From a virus: a stretch of DNA of 64,000 bases. The DNA lies in the IMG/VR virus record IMGVR_UViG_3300012204_000007, positions 1-64,000 of that record. One strand, 5' to 3'. The position numbers and the translations under genes were made by a program. The notes beneath the pieces are model-generated. The model made no database searches, was not told where the DNA came from, and saw nothing but the letters and a program-made list of their open reading frames with translations. How positions within the stretch are numbered: the first letter of the stretch is position 1; every line of letters starts with the position of its first letter. Positions 29,122 to 37,033 of the stretch are shown here, one piece after another.

Positions 29122-29646
29122 ATGGCTCACCAATTAGTAGGACAAACATTCGGTATGTTAACAGTTACGGAGAAAACAGACGAGCGCTCTCCGAGCAAGA
29201 AAGTCATCTGGATGGTGTCTTGTATCTGTGGCGGTTCCGCGAGAGTAACCACCGCCGACCTGTTGCGTAGTGATGGAAAGGCTAGGGTGTCCTGCGGGTG
29301 CATGAACTTTCGAAAAGGTCAAGAAAGTTCAAATTGGAAAAGCCCCAATGCCATCTCTGTGAAATATTGGAATGCCGTTCGAACCTCGGCTTCTCGGAGA
29401 AATTTTGATTTTAATATTACTATAGAATACGCATTTCAGCAATTCACTGGTTCGTGCTCTCTCACCGGCCTGCCCATTGAATTAAATTCAACAGCATCTA
29501 TTGATAGAATTAATTCCGCACTTGGATATGTCGAGGGTAATATTCAGTGGTTGCATAAAGATATCAATAGGCTAAAAAGCAATTGGCCCGAAGATAAATT
29601 CGTAGAACTATGCAGAAAGGTTGTGAAACATGCAGAAGGCCATTGA
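29122..29646 (+). CDS. HNH homing endonuclease inserted in the Pnkp gene
   Basis: 174 aa. N-terminal LVGQTFGMLTV plus CICGG...CGC zinc region, then CSLTGLPIE, ASIDRINSALGYVEGN and IQWLHKDINRLKSN, the HNH/His-Me core with DR and N/H residues. It occupies the exact point between the DxDGT motif and the SPFDW segment of the phosphatase, so its arrival split the host gene. Flanking room is too small for a group I intron. Confidence 0.85.
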   Translation: MAHQLVGQTFGMLTVTEKTDERSPSKKVIWMVSCICGGSARVTTADLLRSDGKARVSCGCMNFRKGQESSNWKSPNAISVKYWNAVRTSASRRNFDFNITIEYAFQQFTGSCSLTGLPIELNSTASIDRINSALGYVEGNIQWLHKDINRLKSNWPEDKFVELCRKVVKHAEGH

Positions 29647-30049
29647 ACCTGGATGTACGTGTCGCTCTCCGTTCGACTGGGCGCGGGTAGGCGAAGACGA
29701 TGTAGATGTCGTAATTGCCGAACTGGTTAATGTATTGGCATCTACCAATTTTGCATTAGACATGGGTCATTATAAGGTTATTGTCATGTCTGGTAGAGAT
29801 GCTGTCTGTCGGGATGAGACAATGGAATGGTTAGACAACGCTGGTATTCAATGGGATTATCTATTCATGCGTGCAGAAGGTGACAACCGTCCTGACAATA
29901 TCGTAAAGGCTGAACTATTTGATACTGATGTTCGTGACAACTTTGATATTCAGTTTGTCATTGATGACCGCTGGCAGGTTTGCAAGATGTGGCTACAGAT
30001 GGGTCTAAAGGTTCTCAATGTGTCTGGACTAGACCGTGGCGAGTTCTGA
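29630..30049 (+). CDS. 3'-phosphatase domain of split polynucleotide kinase-phosphatase (C-part)
   Basis: 139 aa from ATG 29630 with AAAGG upstream, overlapping the HNH gene by 17 nt. SPFDWARVGEDDVD, YKVIVMSGRDAV (HAD motif II), DNIVKAELF (Lys) and QFVIDDRWQVCKMW (motif III DD) continue T4 Pnkp exactly after DGTLA. Alone it lacks the nucleophile Asp pair carried by the 28545 product; the two probably assemble. Confidence 0.85.
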   Translation: MQKAIEPGCTCRSPFDWARVGEDDVDVVIAELVNVLASTNFALDMGHYKVIVMSGRDAVCRDETMEWLDNAGIQWDYLFMRAEGDNRPDNIVKAELFDTDVRDNFDIQFVIDDRWQVCKMWLQMGLKVLNVSGLDRGEF

Positions 30050-30254
30050 TTGCCGTTCTAAATCGCCGGTATTGGTACAGGATATGCTTGGGCTATCCTG
30101 TACCAAGCCGAGAGGGCATAAAAGTAGATTTCATTCTAATCCTCAATCAAAGAAACGATGGACTGGCGGTATTAAAACGGTTCCATCTTGGGAAATTGTT
30201 GATGATGGATATATGAGCCAAGCCGATTGGGATACTTGGGGACGATTGCTATGA
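30036..30254 (+). CDS. Hypothetical basic protein
   Basis: 72 aa from GTG overlapping the Pnkp fragment by 14 nt and the next gene by 4 (ATGA). Arg/Lys/Ser-rich middle, Trp-rich end. Not recognised. Confidence 0.5.
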   Translation: MASSDCRSKSPVLVQDMLGLSCTKPRGHKSRFHSNPQSKKRWTGGIKTVPSWEIVDDGYMSQADWDTWGRLL

Positions 30255-30502
30255 CCAATTCTAATATACAAATAACATTTACGAATGGTCAATTTATAAA
30301 GCCTGCTGTTACATCAAATGGTAATGGTCTCTTAGATTTCAATACTCACGCTAAACCATTACCGTGTTATGTCAGGAAGGGCGGACCTAAATCACGTATC
30401 TACTGTGAGGTATTCAAACATGTACCGCATGAGTTACACTGTGGTAGGTCTCGCACAGGTAGATGGTGGTCATGGGTTGACAAGCCGCTGCCGGTAGTGT
30501 AG
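30251..30502 (+). CDS. Hypothetical protein
   Basis: 83 aa from ATG 30251. Beta-rich, ends GRWWSWVDKPLPVV. The shared-leader promoter lies inside its last codons. Confidence 0.6.
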   Translation: MTNSNIQITFTNGQFIKPAVTSNGNGLLDFNTHAKPLPCYVRKGGPKSRIYCEVFKHVPHELHCGRSRTGRWWSWVDKPLPVV

Positions 30503-30505
30503 AGT
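30477..30505 (+). promoter_or_regulatory. Promoter of second large ncRNA (shared leader type)
   Basis: TTGACA 30477-30482, 17 nt, TAGAGT 30500-30505, then AGTTCTTGTTGG. Confidence 0.78.
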
Positions 30506-30510
30506 AGTTC

Positions 30511-30960
30511 TTGTTGGAGAGGAAAGCAGCCGTGAGGTTAAGAGCCTTGGCAATGAGACTCTTCAACAAAGTCTGAAAGCCACAAAGTGCCGTGGTTAGT
30601 AGGACAAAAGTATAGGGTTTGAGCCCCTAACATGTGATTAAAGGGTACGCACTTGTCACCGCTGTGCATGAGTTTGCTACTTAATGACAGGCCCGGTGGC
30701 CGGTATAGATAGGTGGAGAAATCTTAGACCGTTCGTTTCAGTGACTAGGTCTAGGTAGGATGAAAGTAGTCGGGTTGCTGACCGTCAGAATTACCGTCCG
30801 TTCAGAGAAGCCAGAGATTCTATACCGGCTCCGCTTAGTATAAGTAATATGTAGTCTCATACAACGGCAAGCCTGCTACATAGATTCGGTTAAAGGGCAA
30901 ACCACATACTGCACCGATGAGTCAGGTATGTTTAGACGAGATAGCCGAATCACTCACACT
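30511..30960 (+). ncRNA. Second large structured non-coding RNA
   Basis: About 450 nt without a coding frame, starting with TTGTTGGAGAG (30511) paired to CTCTTCAACAA (30559). Long-range GCCGGTATAGA (30699) pairs with TCTATACCGGC (30819) over 11 bp; ATGTAG/CTACAT (30849/30876), GATTCGG/CCGAATC (30883/30945) and CATACTG/CAGGTATG inside it. No clear terminator is seen before the next gene, so it may also serve as a long leader. Confidence 0.55.
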
Positions 30961-30988
30961 TGCTCATAACTAGTAGATGGAGATAACA

Positions 30989-31201
30989 ATGGTTACCGAA
31001 GAAATTATTCAGGATTGCATTGAGAATCCCGTGCGGAGCGTAAACCACGACTTTACTCCTGAGCAGGTTGCTCAGTATGGCTCTATGTTCGCCAAGGGCC
31101 GCAGCCTCTATGACAATCTTCGTACTAAGTGCGAGATTGGTCACGATGAGGCTTTTCAGATTTCTGCCGAATGCTTTGGCATTCGCCCTCGTACTCGATA
31201 A
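30989..31201 (+). CDS. Hypothetical protein (IIQxCxxNPVR family)
   Basis: 70 aa from ATG 30989 after GGAGATAAC. EEIIQDCIENPVRSV resembles ADIIQECFDNPVRVS in the protein at 43216, so the two share a motif. Function unknown. Confidence 0.6.
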   Translation: MVTEEIIQDCIENPVRSVNHDFTPEQVAQYGSMFAKGRSLYDNLRTKCEIGHDEAFQISAECFGIRPRTR

Positions 31202-31222
31202 CAAAATTCGAAAGGAACCGTT

Positions 31223-33232
31223 TTGATTCCCAATGCTGTTGACACCGTAGATGTCACATCAAACATGACCGATGAGGCTGTTCCGTTCTCTGTTGATGAG
31301 AATGGTCTAGTCAAGTTGATGAGTGTGTTGACCAATCTCTATTCTGACCCAGAGGGCGCGGTGGTCCGCGAATACCTCACCAATGGTCTTGACTCTCAGA
31401 CCGAGGCATTGCGAACCGTCCCCGGTTTTGTATGGCGTCCTATCGAGGTTACCACGCCTTCTTACTTCAACACAGAGTATAAGGTCCGTGACTTTGGCCT
31501 TGGCATGAACGCAAACGATATTGCCAACACCTATTCACGATACCTTACTTCCACCAAGGAATCGAGTCAGTTTGAGACCGGTATGCTTGGTCTCGGTAGC
31601 AAGTGTGCTCTGACCTATACCAGTCAGTTCAATATTGTTGGCTGGAAGGATGGCGTTAAGACTAGCGCCATTATCTCTCAGGATAGTTCAGGCATTCCTG
31701 TGTTCCGTATTGTTGATACCCGCGCCACCGACGAGCCCAACGGCGTAGAGATTTCTATTCCCGTGCGAGAGCGCAACTCGTTTGCTGAGAAGACCGCACA
31801 CTTTCTTAAGTTCTGGAAGGATGGCCAGGTTCTTGTTAATGGAGAAGAGCCGGTAAAGCACGGATGGCAGGAGGTCAAGCCTGGTGTTTTCATTATTGAG
31901 CGGCCTAGCAACTCTTATCGTACGCAATTGCCTAAGTCATACATCGTAATGGGTAATGTTGCCTATCCGATTGATGATGAGTTCATCAATGTCGACCTGC
32001 GCAACTGCTACACAGGCTTCGCCGCCTATGTTGAAATGGGCGCGGTAGACTTTCCTCCTAGCCGCGAGCAGTTGTTCTATAATAACCGCACCAAGGCAGT
32101 TATTGAGAAGGTCAGCGCAGGTCTATTTGAACTTCTGCTAAAGACAAAGTTGGATGAAGTTACTAGTGCGCCAGACCATCGGAGCGCTTGGCATCGGTAT
32201 AATGCGTTATCTTACTACTTCAAGAACACAAAGGCTGCGAAGGAACTTACCTATAAAGGTGACGAGTTCGTAGACAACGTTCTGCATGATACGCGATATC
32301 TGCATTGGAATCTACAGGGCATTAGCAAGATATCAGCAGGCAGTTATATTGCCTTGTCTAATATCTTCGGTATAAAGAACGATGTTGTAAGAAATAATGT
32401 TATCTTTGTTACCGGCCTTGATGATGATGTTAACCCTCATGCTTCTTTTAAGAAGAAGATTAACTATTACATGACCGAGAATGGTATGTCAGCGGGACAT
32501 GCCTACCTCATGAATGATGATGTTGACTCTATCTGGTTGAAGCAGGTGCCTCGTGTAACCGCTGATACCATTAAGGCTATCAAGATTCCTAGGACGCCCT
32601 CTAGTGGTCCGCGTGATGTTCCTACCTATGATGTATATTCAATTGAGGCGGATGGAAATGTTAAGTACAATGCTCTTACCGCTGTGTCTGTACCGACTGG
32701 TAAAAAATTGGTTTATATCAGCCCGCAGGAAATCAAGGAATCCTATAGGATGAACGGTTGTACGCCAAACGAACTCGTGAAGACTCTAGGCAAGCATTAC
32801 ATTCTTGTTGTTCTGGCTAAGAACCGTTTTGATAAGTTTTTGCGTAACCACAAGGCCAGTACGGTGAGCGGTGCTTTACAGGATGTTCTAGACTCTTATA
32901 TCTCGAAAATCACAAAGGTTGAGTCTACGATGGCCGGTATGCAATATGAAGAGAAGCGATTCTTCAAGGCTATTCAGGCCGACTCACTTAAGGACCCTGA
33001 CCTGCGTAAGTTGGCTATAGCAGTTCAATCAAGCACAGGTAATAAGTCAAACTATGAGAAGGCGCATAGCGTTTATCAGTTTGGTAGGCGCATAGGACTT
33101 CATTTGAAAATGCCTGAGGCCAAGCCAATATTCAGGCTTTCAGATGCCTACCCTCTGATTAACGTCGGTAGTAGGGCTCCGAGGAACCACGTAGTGCTTT
33201 ACTGTAACGCAGTATACAGCGCTAAATCGTAA
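31223..33232 (+). CDS. rIIA-like GHKL ATPase protein
   Basis: 669 aa from TTG with GAAAGGAA upstream. The GHKL ATP site is visible: VVREYLTNGLDSQTEA (N-box Glu/Asn) at about 48-63, VRDFGLGM (DxGxG) at about 93, and SKESSQFETGMLGLGSK-like lid with GLGSK. The length, the N-terminal ATPase and the rIIB-like gene next door point to the T4 rIIA group, membrane-associated proteins tied to lysis timing and superinfection/abortive defence. The remainder is not recognisable. Confidence 0.75.
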   Translation: MIPNAVDTVDVTSNMTDEAVPFSVDENGLVKLMSVLTNLYSDPEGAVVREYLTNGLDSQTEALRTVPGFVWRPIEVTTPSYFNTEYKVRDFGLGMNANDIANTYSRYLTSTKESSQFETGMLGLGSKCALTYTSQFNIVGWKDGVKTSAIISQDSSGIPVFRIVDTRATDEPNGVEISIPVRERNSFAEKTAHFLKFWKDGQVLVNGEEPVKHGWQEVKPGVFIIERPSNSYRTQLPKSYIVMGNVAYPIDDEFINVDLRNCYTGFAAYVEMGAVDFPPSREQLFYNNRTKAVIEKVSAGLFELLLKTKLDEVTSAPDHRSAWHRYNALSYYFKNTKAAKELTYKGDEFVDNVLHDTRYLHWNLQGISKISAGSYIALSNIFGIKNDVVRNNVIFVTGLDDDVNPHASFKKKINYYMTENGMSAGHAYLMNDDVDSIWLKQVPRVTADTIKAIKIPRTPSSGPRDVPTYDVYSIEADGNVKYNALTAVSVPTGKKLVYISPQEIKESYRMNGCTPNELVKTLGKHYILVVLAKNRFDKFLRNHKASTVSGALQDVLDSYISKITKVESTMAGMQYEEKRFFKAIQADSLKDPDLRKLAIAVQSSTGNKSNYEKAHSVYQFGRRIGLHLKMPEAKPIFRLSDAYPLINVGSRAPRNHVVLYCNAVYSAKS

Positions 33233-33238
33233 ACATTG

Positions 33239-33282
33239 CCATGGTTGGGGTGCTTGCAATAGCACCCCAACCATGGTATACT
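33239..33282 (+). promoter_or_regulatory. Composite terminator-promoter between rIIA- and rIIB-like genes
   Basis: A perfect 16-bp hairpin (33239-33254 with 33261-33276) after the rIIA-like gene. TTGCAA of the loop (33254-33259) is 17 nt from TATACT 33277-33282, so the hairpin's 3' arm is also the promoter spacer. Confidence 0.7.
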
Positions 33283-33334
33283 TGAACATAATCGAAACAA
33301 TAACAGCCGCGAAGGTGGCATACGAGAGGTAATT

Positions 33335-34174
33335 ATGAGTTTAAAGTTTAATCTTGTGCGACACGATGATTCTGCAAACATCACGGTCGTTGTCGATGGA
33401 GAGATGTTTGTTGCAGACGACCAGCATCCACTCTTTGATGAAATTATTGAGTTGGCCGTTGGTGGCTATGAGGGTGTTGTAGAATTGTTTGATACCTCTC
33501 GCCGCGTTGCTGAGCGCTTTGAAGACCTGAGCGACCGCGTGCGAGTTGCTAATTCACGAGTCTACGTAGACCAGACCGAGGTCGAAGACGCTTATACCGC
33601 GCAGGTTGTGCGTTTCTTGGAGGAAGACCTAGACGACTGGCAGCCTATTGTCAACTTTCTGGAAAAGGTCTACTCTAACACCAACGAGGATATCCGAGAG
33701 AACCTTTCTCGTTGGCTAGATGCCGAGCGCTTCACCATTCTGCCAAATGGCAATATCCTTGGGTATCGTGGTCTAAACGCCAATTATACCAGCAAGCATG
33801 CTGGGCCGGGTATCGTAAATGGTGTTGCTGTCAATGGTAACCTCGACAACAGCGTTGGCAACACTGTTGAGATGGACGCGAGCGCGGTCGAGCACAACCC
33901 GAGCGTTGGTTGTTCTGTAGGGCTACACGTTGGAACCTATGAATATGCCAAGCGTTGGGCCGGTAACGGCGTGGTGGTTAACGTCGAGGTTGACCCCCGT
34001 CATGTGCGTAGCGTTCCCTACGAGTGCAATGGTGCTAAGATGCGTGTCAGCAAGTACGTCGTGCTCGACACCGTAGCGCAGAAGTTGGTTACCGCCGTCG
34101 ATTACTCTGATTACGATTATAATGAGTATGACGACGACGATGACGATGACAATTACTATGGCTACGACTACTGA
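33335..34174 (+). CDS. rIIB-like protein
   Basis: 279 aa. RFTILPNGNILGYRGL, then SVGLHVGTYEYAKRW, VVVNVEVDPRHVRSVPYECNG and MRVSKYVV follow the conserved C-terminal part of T4 rIIB-like proteins, which occur widely in actinophages. The tail is a run of Asp/Tyr (DYNEYDDDDDDDNYYGYDY). Two-component partner of the rIIA-like protein by analogy. Confidence 0.72.
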   Translation: MSLKFNLVRHDDSANITVVVDGEMFVADDQHPLFDEIIELAVGGYEGVVELFDTSRRVAERFEDLSDRVRVANSRVYVDQTEVEDAYTAQVVRFLEEDLDDWQPIVNFLEKVYSNTNEDIRENLSRWLDAERFTILPNGNILGYRGLNANYTSKHAGPGIVNGVAVNGNLDNSVGNTVEMDASAVEHNPSVGCSVGLHVGTYEYAKRWAGNGVVVNVEVDPRHVRSVPYECNGAKMRVSKYVVLDTVAQKLVTAVDYSDYDYNEYDDDDDDDNYYGYDY

Positions 34175-34192
34175 GTAGTCTATAACTAAGGA

Positions 34193-34234
34193 GGGCTAGG
34201 CGAACTTGATTCGCCTAGCCCTTTCTGCTACAAT
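34193..34234 (+). promoter_or_regulatory. Composite terminator-promoter
   Basis: 12-bp hairpin 34193-34204/34210-34221 followed by TTTCT; TTGATT (34206-34211) starts in the loop, 17 nt, TACAAT 34229-34234. Confidence 0.72.
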
Positions 34235-34240
34235 AAGAGC

Positions 34241-34450
34241 ATGAAGGTCAAGATTAAGCACGACACCAGACAGTTCCTGAACCAAGCGTGGACTTGGAAC
34301 GGTAGAGCAAAGACAATTGTTACCGGCGAGCCTCTTATTCTGGCATGTCTACTGCACACGCGCGGCACCGGTAGAGAATCAGATGATTTTAAGACCGTAC
34401 AAGAACTAATGCAAGACATTAATCTAGAAGAGGATAACAATGAAGAGTAG
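34241..34450 (+). CDS. Hypothetical protein, leaderless
   Basis: 69 aa; ATG six bases after TACAAT. Basic start, acidic end (NLEEDNNEE). Not recognised. Confidence 0.6.
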   Translation: MKVKIKHDTRQFLNQAWTWNGRAKTIVTGEPLILACLLHTRGTGRESDDFKTVQELMQDINLEEDNNEE

Positions 34451-34649
34451 TAGATTCATCACGGTGGCAGAACTGGACGATATCCAAGAGGCTATTAACA
34501 TAATAAAGTCTTTGCGTGGCTTGAAGAATATCGTAGCAAACCCATTGGCTAAGGGCCATTCGATTACAGTGTGGGACACTAGCGATGAAATCCTCGGGTA
34601 TATCTCATATACTGATTCTGGGTACGTATTCAACCTTGACGAAAGGTAA
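34440..34649 (+). CDS. Hypothetical protein
   Basis: 69 aa, overlapping upstream by 11 nt with AGGATAACA before the ATG. Alpha/beta; not recognised. Confidence 0.6.
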   Translation: MKSSRFITVAELDDIQEAINIIKSLRGLKNIVANPLAKGHSITVWDTSDEILGYISYTDSGYVFNLDER

Positions 34650-34694
34650 GTGCAGATTCCAGAATCGTGAGTATTTGTATGCTATAATACTCAT

Positions 34695-35135
34695 ATGAAT
34701 ATCTGTAGAATTTGTAAAGAGGCTAAGTCCGAAGATAGATTTGAATTAATTAAGGCTTCTGGTAATAGACGGAAGGTTTGTCGTGAATGCATCGCAAATA
34801 GGCGTAAAGCCAAACAAGATAATGACCCAGAGTGGAAGTTGACTCGTGCATTCACATTATTAAAGTGGAAATATGGAATCAGTAGAGAACAATATGAACT
34901 CAGATTATCTGAGCAAGGCGGCAGTTGTGCCGTCTGCAATGATGTGGTAGACTACTTATTACATGTTGACCACGACCATGATTGTTGCGAAGGCAGAGTA
35001 ACTTGTGGATTATGCATCCGCGGTTTATTGTGTATTCAGTGTAATTCTGCGATGGGAATTATGAAAGACGACCCGGTACGTCTAAGAAAGGCTGCCGATT
35101 ATTTAGAGAGGTGGCGAAGACAATCCGTATCCTAG
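34695..35135 (+). CDS. Endonuclease VII-type HNH protein
   Basis: 146 aa. N-terminal zinc finger (CRIC...CREC), then LKWKYGISREQYELRLSEQ, CAVCNDVV, HVDHDHDCCEG and RGLLCIQCNSAMG, the conserved recombination endonuclease VII pattern (four Cys zinc site, DHDH catalytic part). Resolvase-type or homing function. TATAAT 34683-34688 then six bases: leaderless, as for the other HNH genes. Confidence 0.85.
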   Translation: MNICRICKEAKSEDRFELIKASGNRRKVCRECIANRRKAKQDNDPEWKLTRAFTLLKWKYGISREQYELRLSEQGGSCAVCNDVVDYLLHVDHDHDCCEGRVTCGLCIRGLLCIQCNSAMGIMKDDPVRLRKAADYLERWRRQSVS

Positions 35136-35908
35136 TTTGTGGAGACACACACGGACATGCTCGTGTTATAAAGAATAAGTTGGATATTGCTAAGACGCTC
35201 GGAGCCACACATATCTTGGTGGTTGGCGACTTCGGCATGTGGCCTGGCTTTGGGGGAATACAATTTCTAGATGAGATTAACGAATACGCCCGCCCTCTCA
35301 ACATTAATATCTTTGCGCTGCCTGGAAATCATGAAGACCACGACCAGTGGGAATGGTGGGTGAACTCCACCACTGCTACTAAGGACAACCAAGGCTTTAC
35401 CTATATTCGTAGCAATTTGCTAATCTCACCAAAGGTACATAATTGGAAGTGGGGCGATAAGCGGTTCTTTATCGCTGGCGGCGCGGTATCTATCGATAGA
35501 CAGTGGCGCACCGAGGGTAAGACGTGGTGGCGTAATGAAGTTCTATCTGAAAAAGAACTGGCCAGTGTTCAAGAGTACCGGGGTCCTGATATCGACTACT
35601 TGTTTACTCATGACTGCTCAGACTACACGCCTTGGGGGTTCCGCCTTGACCCAGACCCTTCTAGCCTGGCACATAGGCTGCTCATAGACCAAGTAATCAA
35701 GGCTGTACGGCCCCGTATGCAATTCCATGGTCACATGCATCGCAAGTATGACTGGATTAATACCGCCAGCCACGATGGAGCCAGGCAGACGCAGACTTTT
35801 GGCTTGGACTGTGACGGCGAGGACAACTCGTGGGGAATCTTGGACACAGAGCATGACAGTTTCTATTGGCCGTTGCAAGCAAAAATGGTGTTTAACCCGG
35901 AAGGGTAA
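35111..35908 (+). CDS. Calcineurin-like metallophosphoesterase
   Basis: 265 aa from GTG overlapping the endonuclease gene by 25 nt. CGDTHGH, VVGDFG, LPGNHEDHD, FIAGGA, THDCSDYTP and FHGHMHRKY are the dimetal ligands in order. Similar to phage and bacterial phosphoesterases of the serine/threonine-phosphatase-like type; substrate unknown. Second such enzyme in the window. Confidence 0.82.
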   Translation: MAKTIRILVCGDTHGHARVIKNKLDIAKTLGATHILVVGDFGMWPGFGGIQFLDEINEYARPLNINIFALPGNHEDHDQWEWWVNSTTATKDNQGFTYIRSNLLISPKVHNWKWGDKRFFIAGGAVSIDRQWRTEGKTWWRNEVLSEKELASVQEYRGPDIDYLFTHDCSDYTPWGFRLDPDPSSLAHRLLIDQVIKAVRPRMQFHGHMHRKYDWINTASHDGARQTQTFGLDCDGEDNSWGILDTEHDSFYWPLQAKMVFNPEG

Positions 35909-35950
35909 ATAGTTATTTGCTTTTGTAATTTCATCATGATATACTGTTCA

Positions 35951-35974
35951 TATGACTTTAAGAAAGGTGGTATG
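35951..35974 (+). CDS. Leader peptide candidate
   Basis: MTLRKVV, starting six bases after TATACT (35939-35944), then stop. Its codons overlap the AAGAAAGG ribosome site of the next gene, so it may couple leaderless initiation to the downstream start. Confidence 0.3.
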
Positions 35975-35978
35975 AATT

Positions 35979-36176
35979 ATGGCTCTATATGATGGAACTG
36001 TTGCCGACCGTTACAGCCGCGACCTAATGCAACTTACGGACACTCGTAAGCAGCGTGACTTCGACAACCAGAATGTTAATCGTCGTAACCGTAGATACGT
36101 TAACCCAGTCAACAGCACTACTGTGTCTTCTACTGGCGATAACAACCACGGTACCGTAACGCTTAGCCCAGCCTAA
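35979..36176 (+). CDS. Small Asn/Arg-rich protein
   Basis: 65 aa (MALYDGTVADRYSRDLMQ...). Polar and low-complexity in the second half, ending TLSPA. Not recognised; possibly a virion or nucleic-acid-binding peptide. Confidence 0.6.
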   Translation: MALYDGTVADRYSRDLMQLTDTRKQRDFDNQNVNRRNRRYVNPVNSTTVSSTGDNNHGTVTLSPA

Positions 36177-36197
36177 TTTATACTAGGCAGGATTAAA

Positions 36198-36239
36198 CAA
36201 CCAGAGGACTTGATAGTCCTCTGGTTGTTGTGTTATAAT
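36198..36239 (+). promoter_or_regulatory. Composite terminator-promoter
   Basis: 13-bp perfect hairpin 36198-36210/36215-36227 followed by TTGTGTT; TTGATA (36210-36215) in the loop, 18 nt, TATAAT 36234-36239. Confidence 0.72.
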
Positions 36240-36272
36240 AGTAATGTACAATACAACCAGAAGGATATAAAA

Positions 36273-36509
36273 ATGATTGCTCTAACCATTGATAAGGCCG
36301 ATGGATTCGTTGCTAAGTTGCAGCGTAAGGGTATTCCAGTTCGCTGGGATGGATGGGATATGGTTTTCTTCAAGCCTGACCGCATAGCAGCAAGGCATGT
36401 TAATGGTCGCCGCTACCGTGATGAGTGGGGCTTCGAAACTGTTGTATCACCCAATAGTAATGGAAAGTGGCTTATTAACTATCGCCTAGCGCGAGGAGCA
36501 GATGCCTAA
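36273..36509 (+). CDS. Hypothetical protein
   Basis: 78 aa from ATG 36273 after AGAAGGATA. FVAKLQRKGIPVRWDGWDMVFFKP suggests a small beta-rich domain. Precedes whiB by an 8-nt overlap. Confidence 0.65.
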   Translation: MIALTIDKADGFVAKLQRKGIPVRWDGWDMVFFKPDRIAARHVNGRRYRDEWGFETVVSPNSNGKWLINYRLARGADA

Positions 36510-36792
36510 TACCGATAAAGAACTTGAATGGTACCACCTGGCCATTTGCAAGAACATGGAAATCCGATGGTTTTATGATGACTATGAGTCAGACCCGGTA
36601 TTCGCACAGGTGATGGATAGTATATGTCTTTCTTGTCCGGTTCGCGCCATGTGTTTGCGTGAAGGTCATGAGAACAATGAATACGGCCTCTGGGGTGGAG
36701 TTTATCTGAACAATGGTAATACCGATGAGGTAAGGAACTCACACAAGACAGAAGATATATGGAAGCAGATTCGGAGCGGTATAGATGTTTGA
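36502..36792 (+). CDS. whiB: WhiB-family (Wbl) iron-sulfur regulator
   Basis: 96 aa. Four cluster-ligand Cys in the order C...CxxC...C: AICKNM, SICLSCPVRAMC; then EYGLWGGVYL, the G-[VIL]-W-G-G turn. Wbl proteins exist only in actinobacteria and their phages and bind the sigma-A region 4; phage copies can repress host whiB genes and block superinfection. The usual basic C-terminal helix is weak here. Confidence 0.88.
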   Translation: MPNTDKELEWYHLAICKNMEIRWFYDDYESDPVFAQVMDSICLSCPVRAMCLREGHENNEYGLWGGVYLNNGNTDEVRNSHKTEDIWKQIRSGIDV

Positions 36793-37033
36793 TGGGCTTT
36801 ATACAGAAGAGGTCAAACGTTGTATCTACGAAGCCAAACCGCTTCTCCCAGGTGACTTTCCATTAGTAACAGAAGATAGAGAAGCGTTTATTGTTATCTC
36901 AGTACAGATGGAGCACTTTGCGTGGCGCACGGTAGAAGATAGGCTTGAGATTGCTCTGGAACTAGAGAAGTTAAGAACCGCTATTGAGAGGACTGGTATC
37001 GGATGTCTAATCGAGAAAGTATGGACAGAATAG
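36785..37033 (+). CDS. Hypothetical acidic protein
   Basis: 82 aa overlapping whiB by 8 nt. Helical (DRLEIALELEKLRTAIER). Not recognised. Confidence 0.62.
   Translation: MFDGLYTEEVKRCIYEAKPLLPGDFPLVTEDREAFIVISVQMEHFAWRTVEDRLEIALELEKLRTAIERTGIGCLIEKVWTE

Noticed and set aside
29087-29665. Group I intron or intein hypothesis for the Pnkp insertion
   Set aside because: Only about 30 nt lie before and almost none after the HNH gene, too little for an intron core; the HNH frame is not fused to the flanking frames, so it is not an intein.
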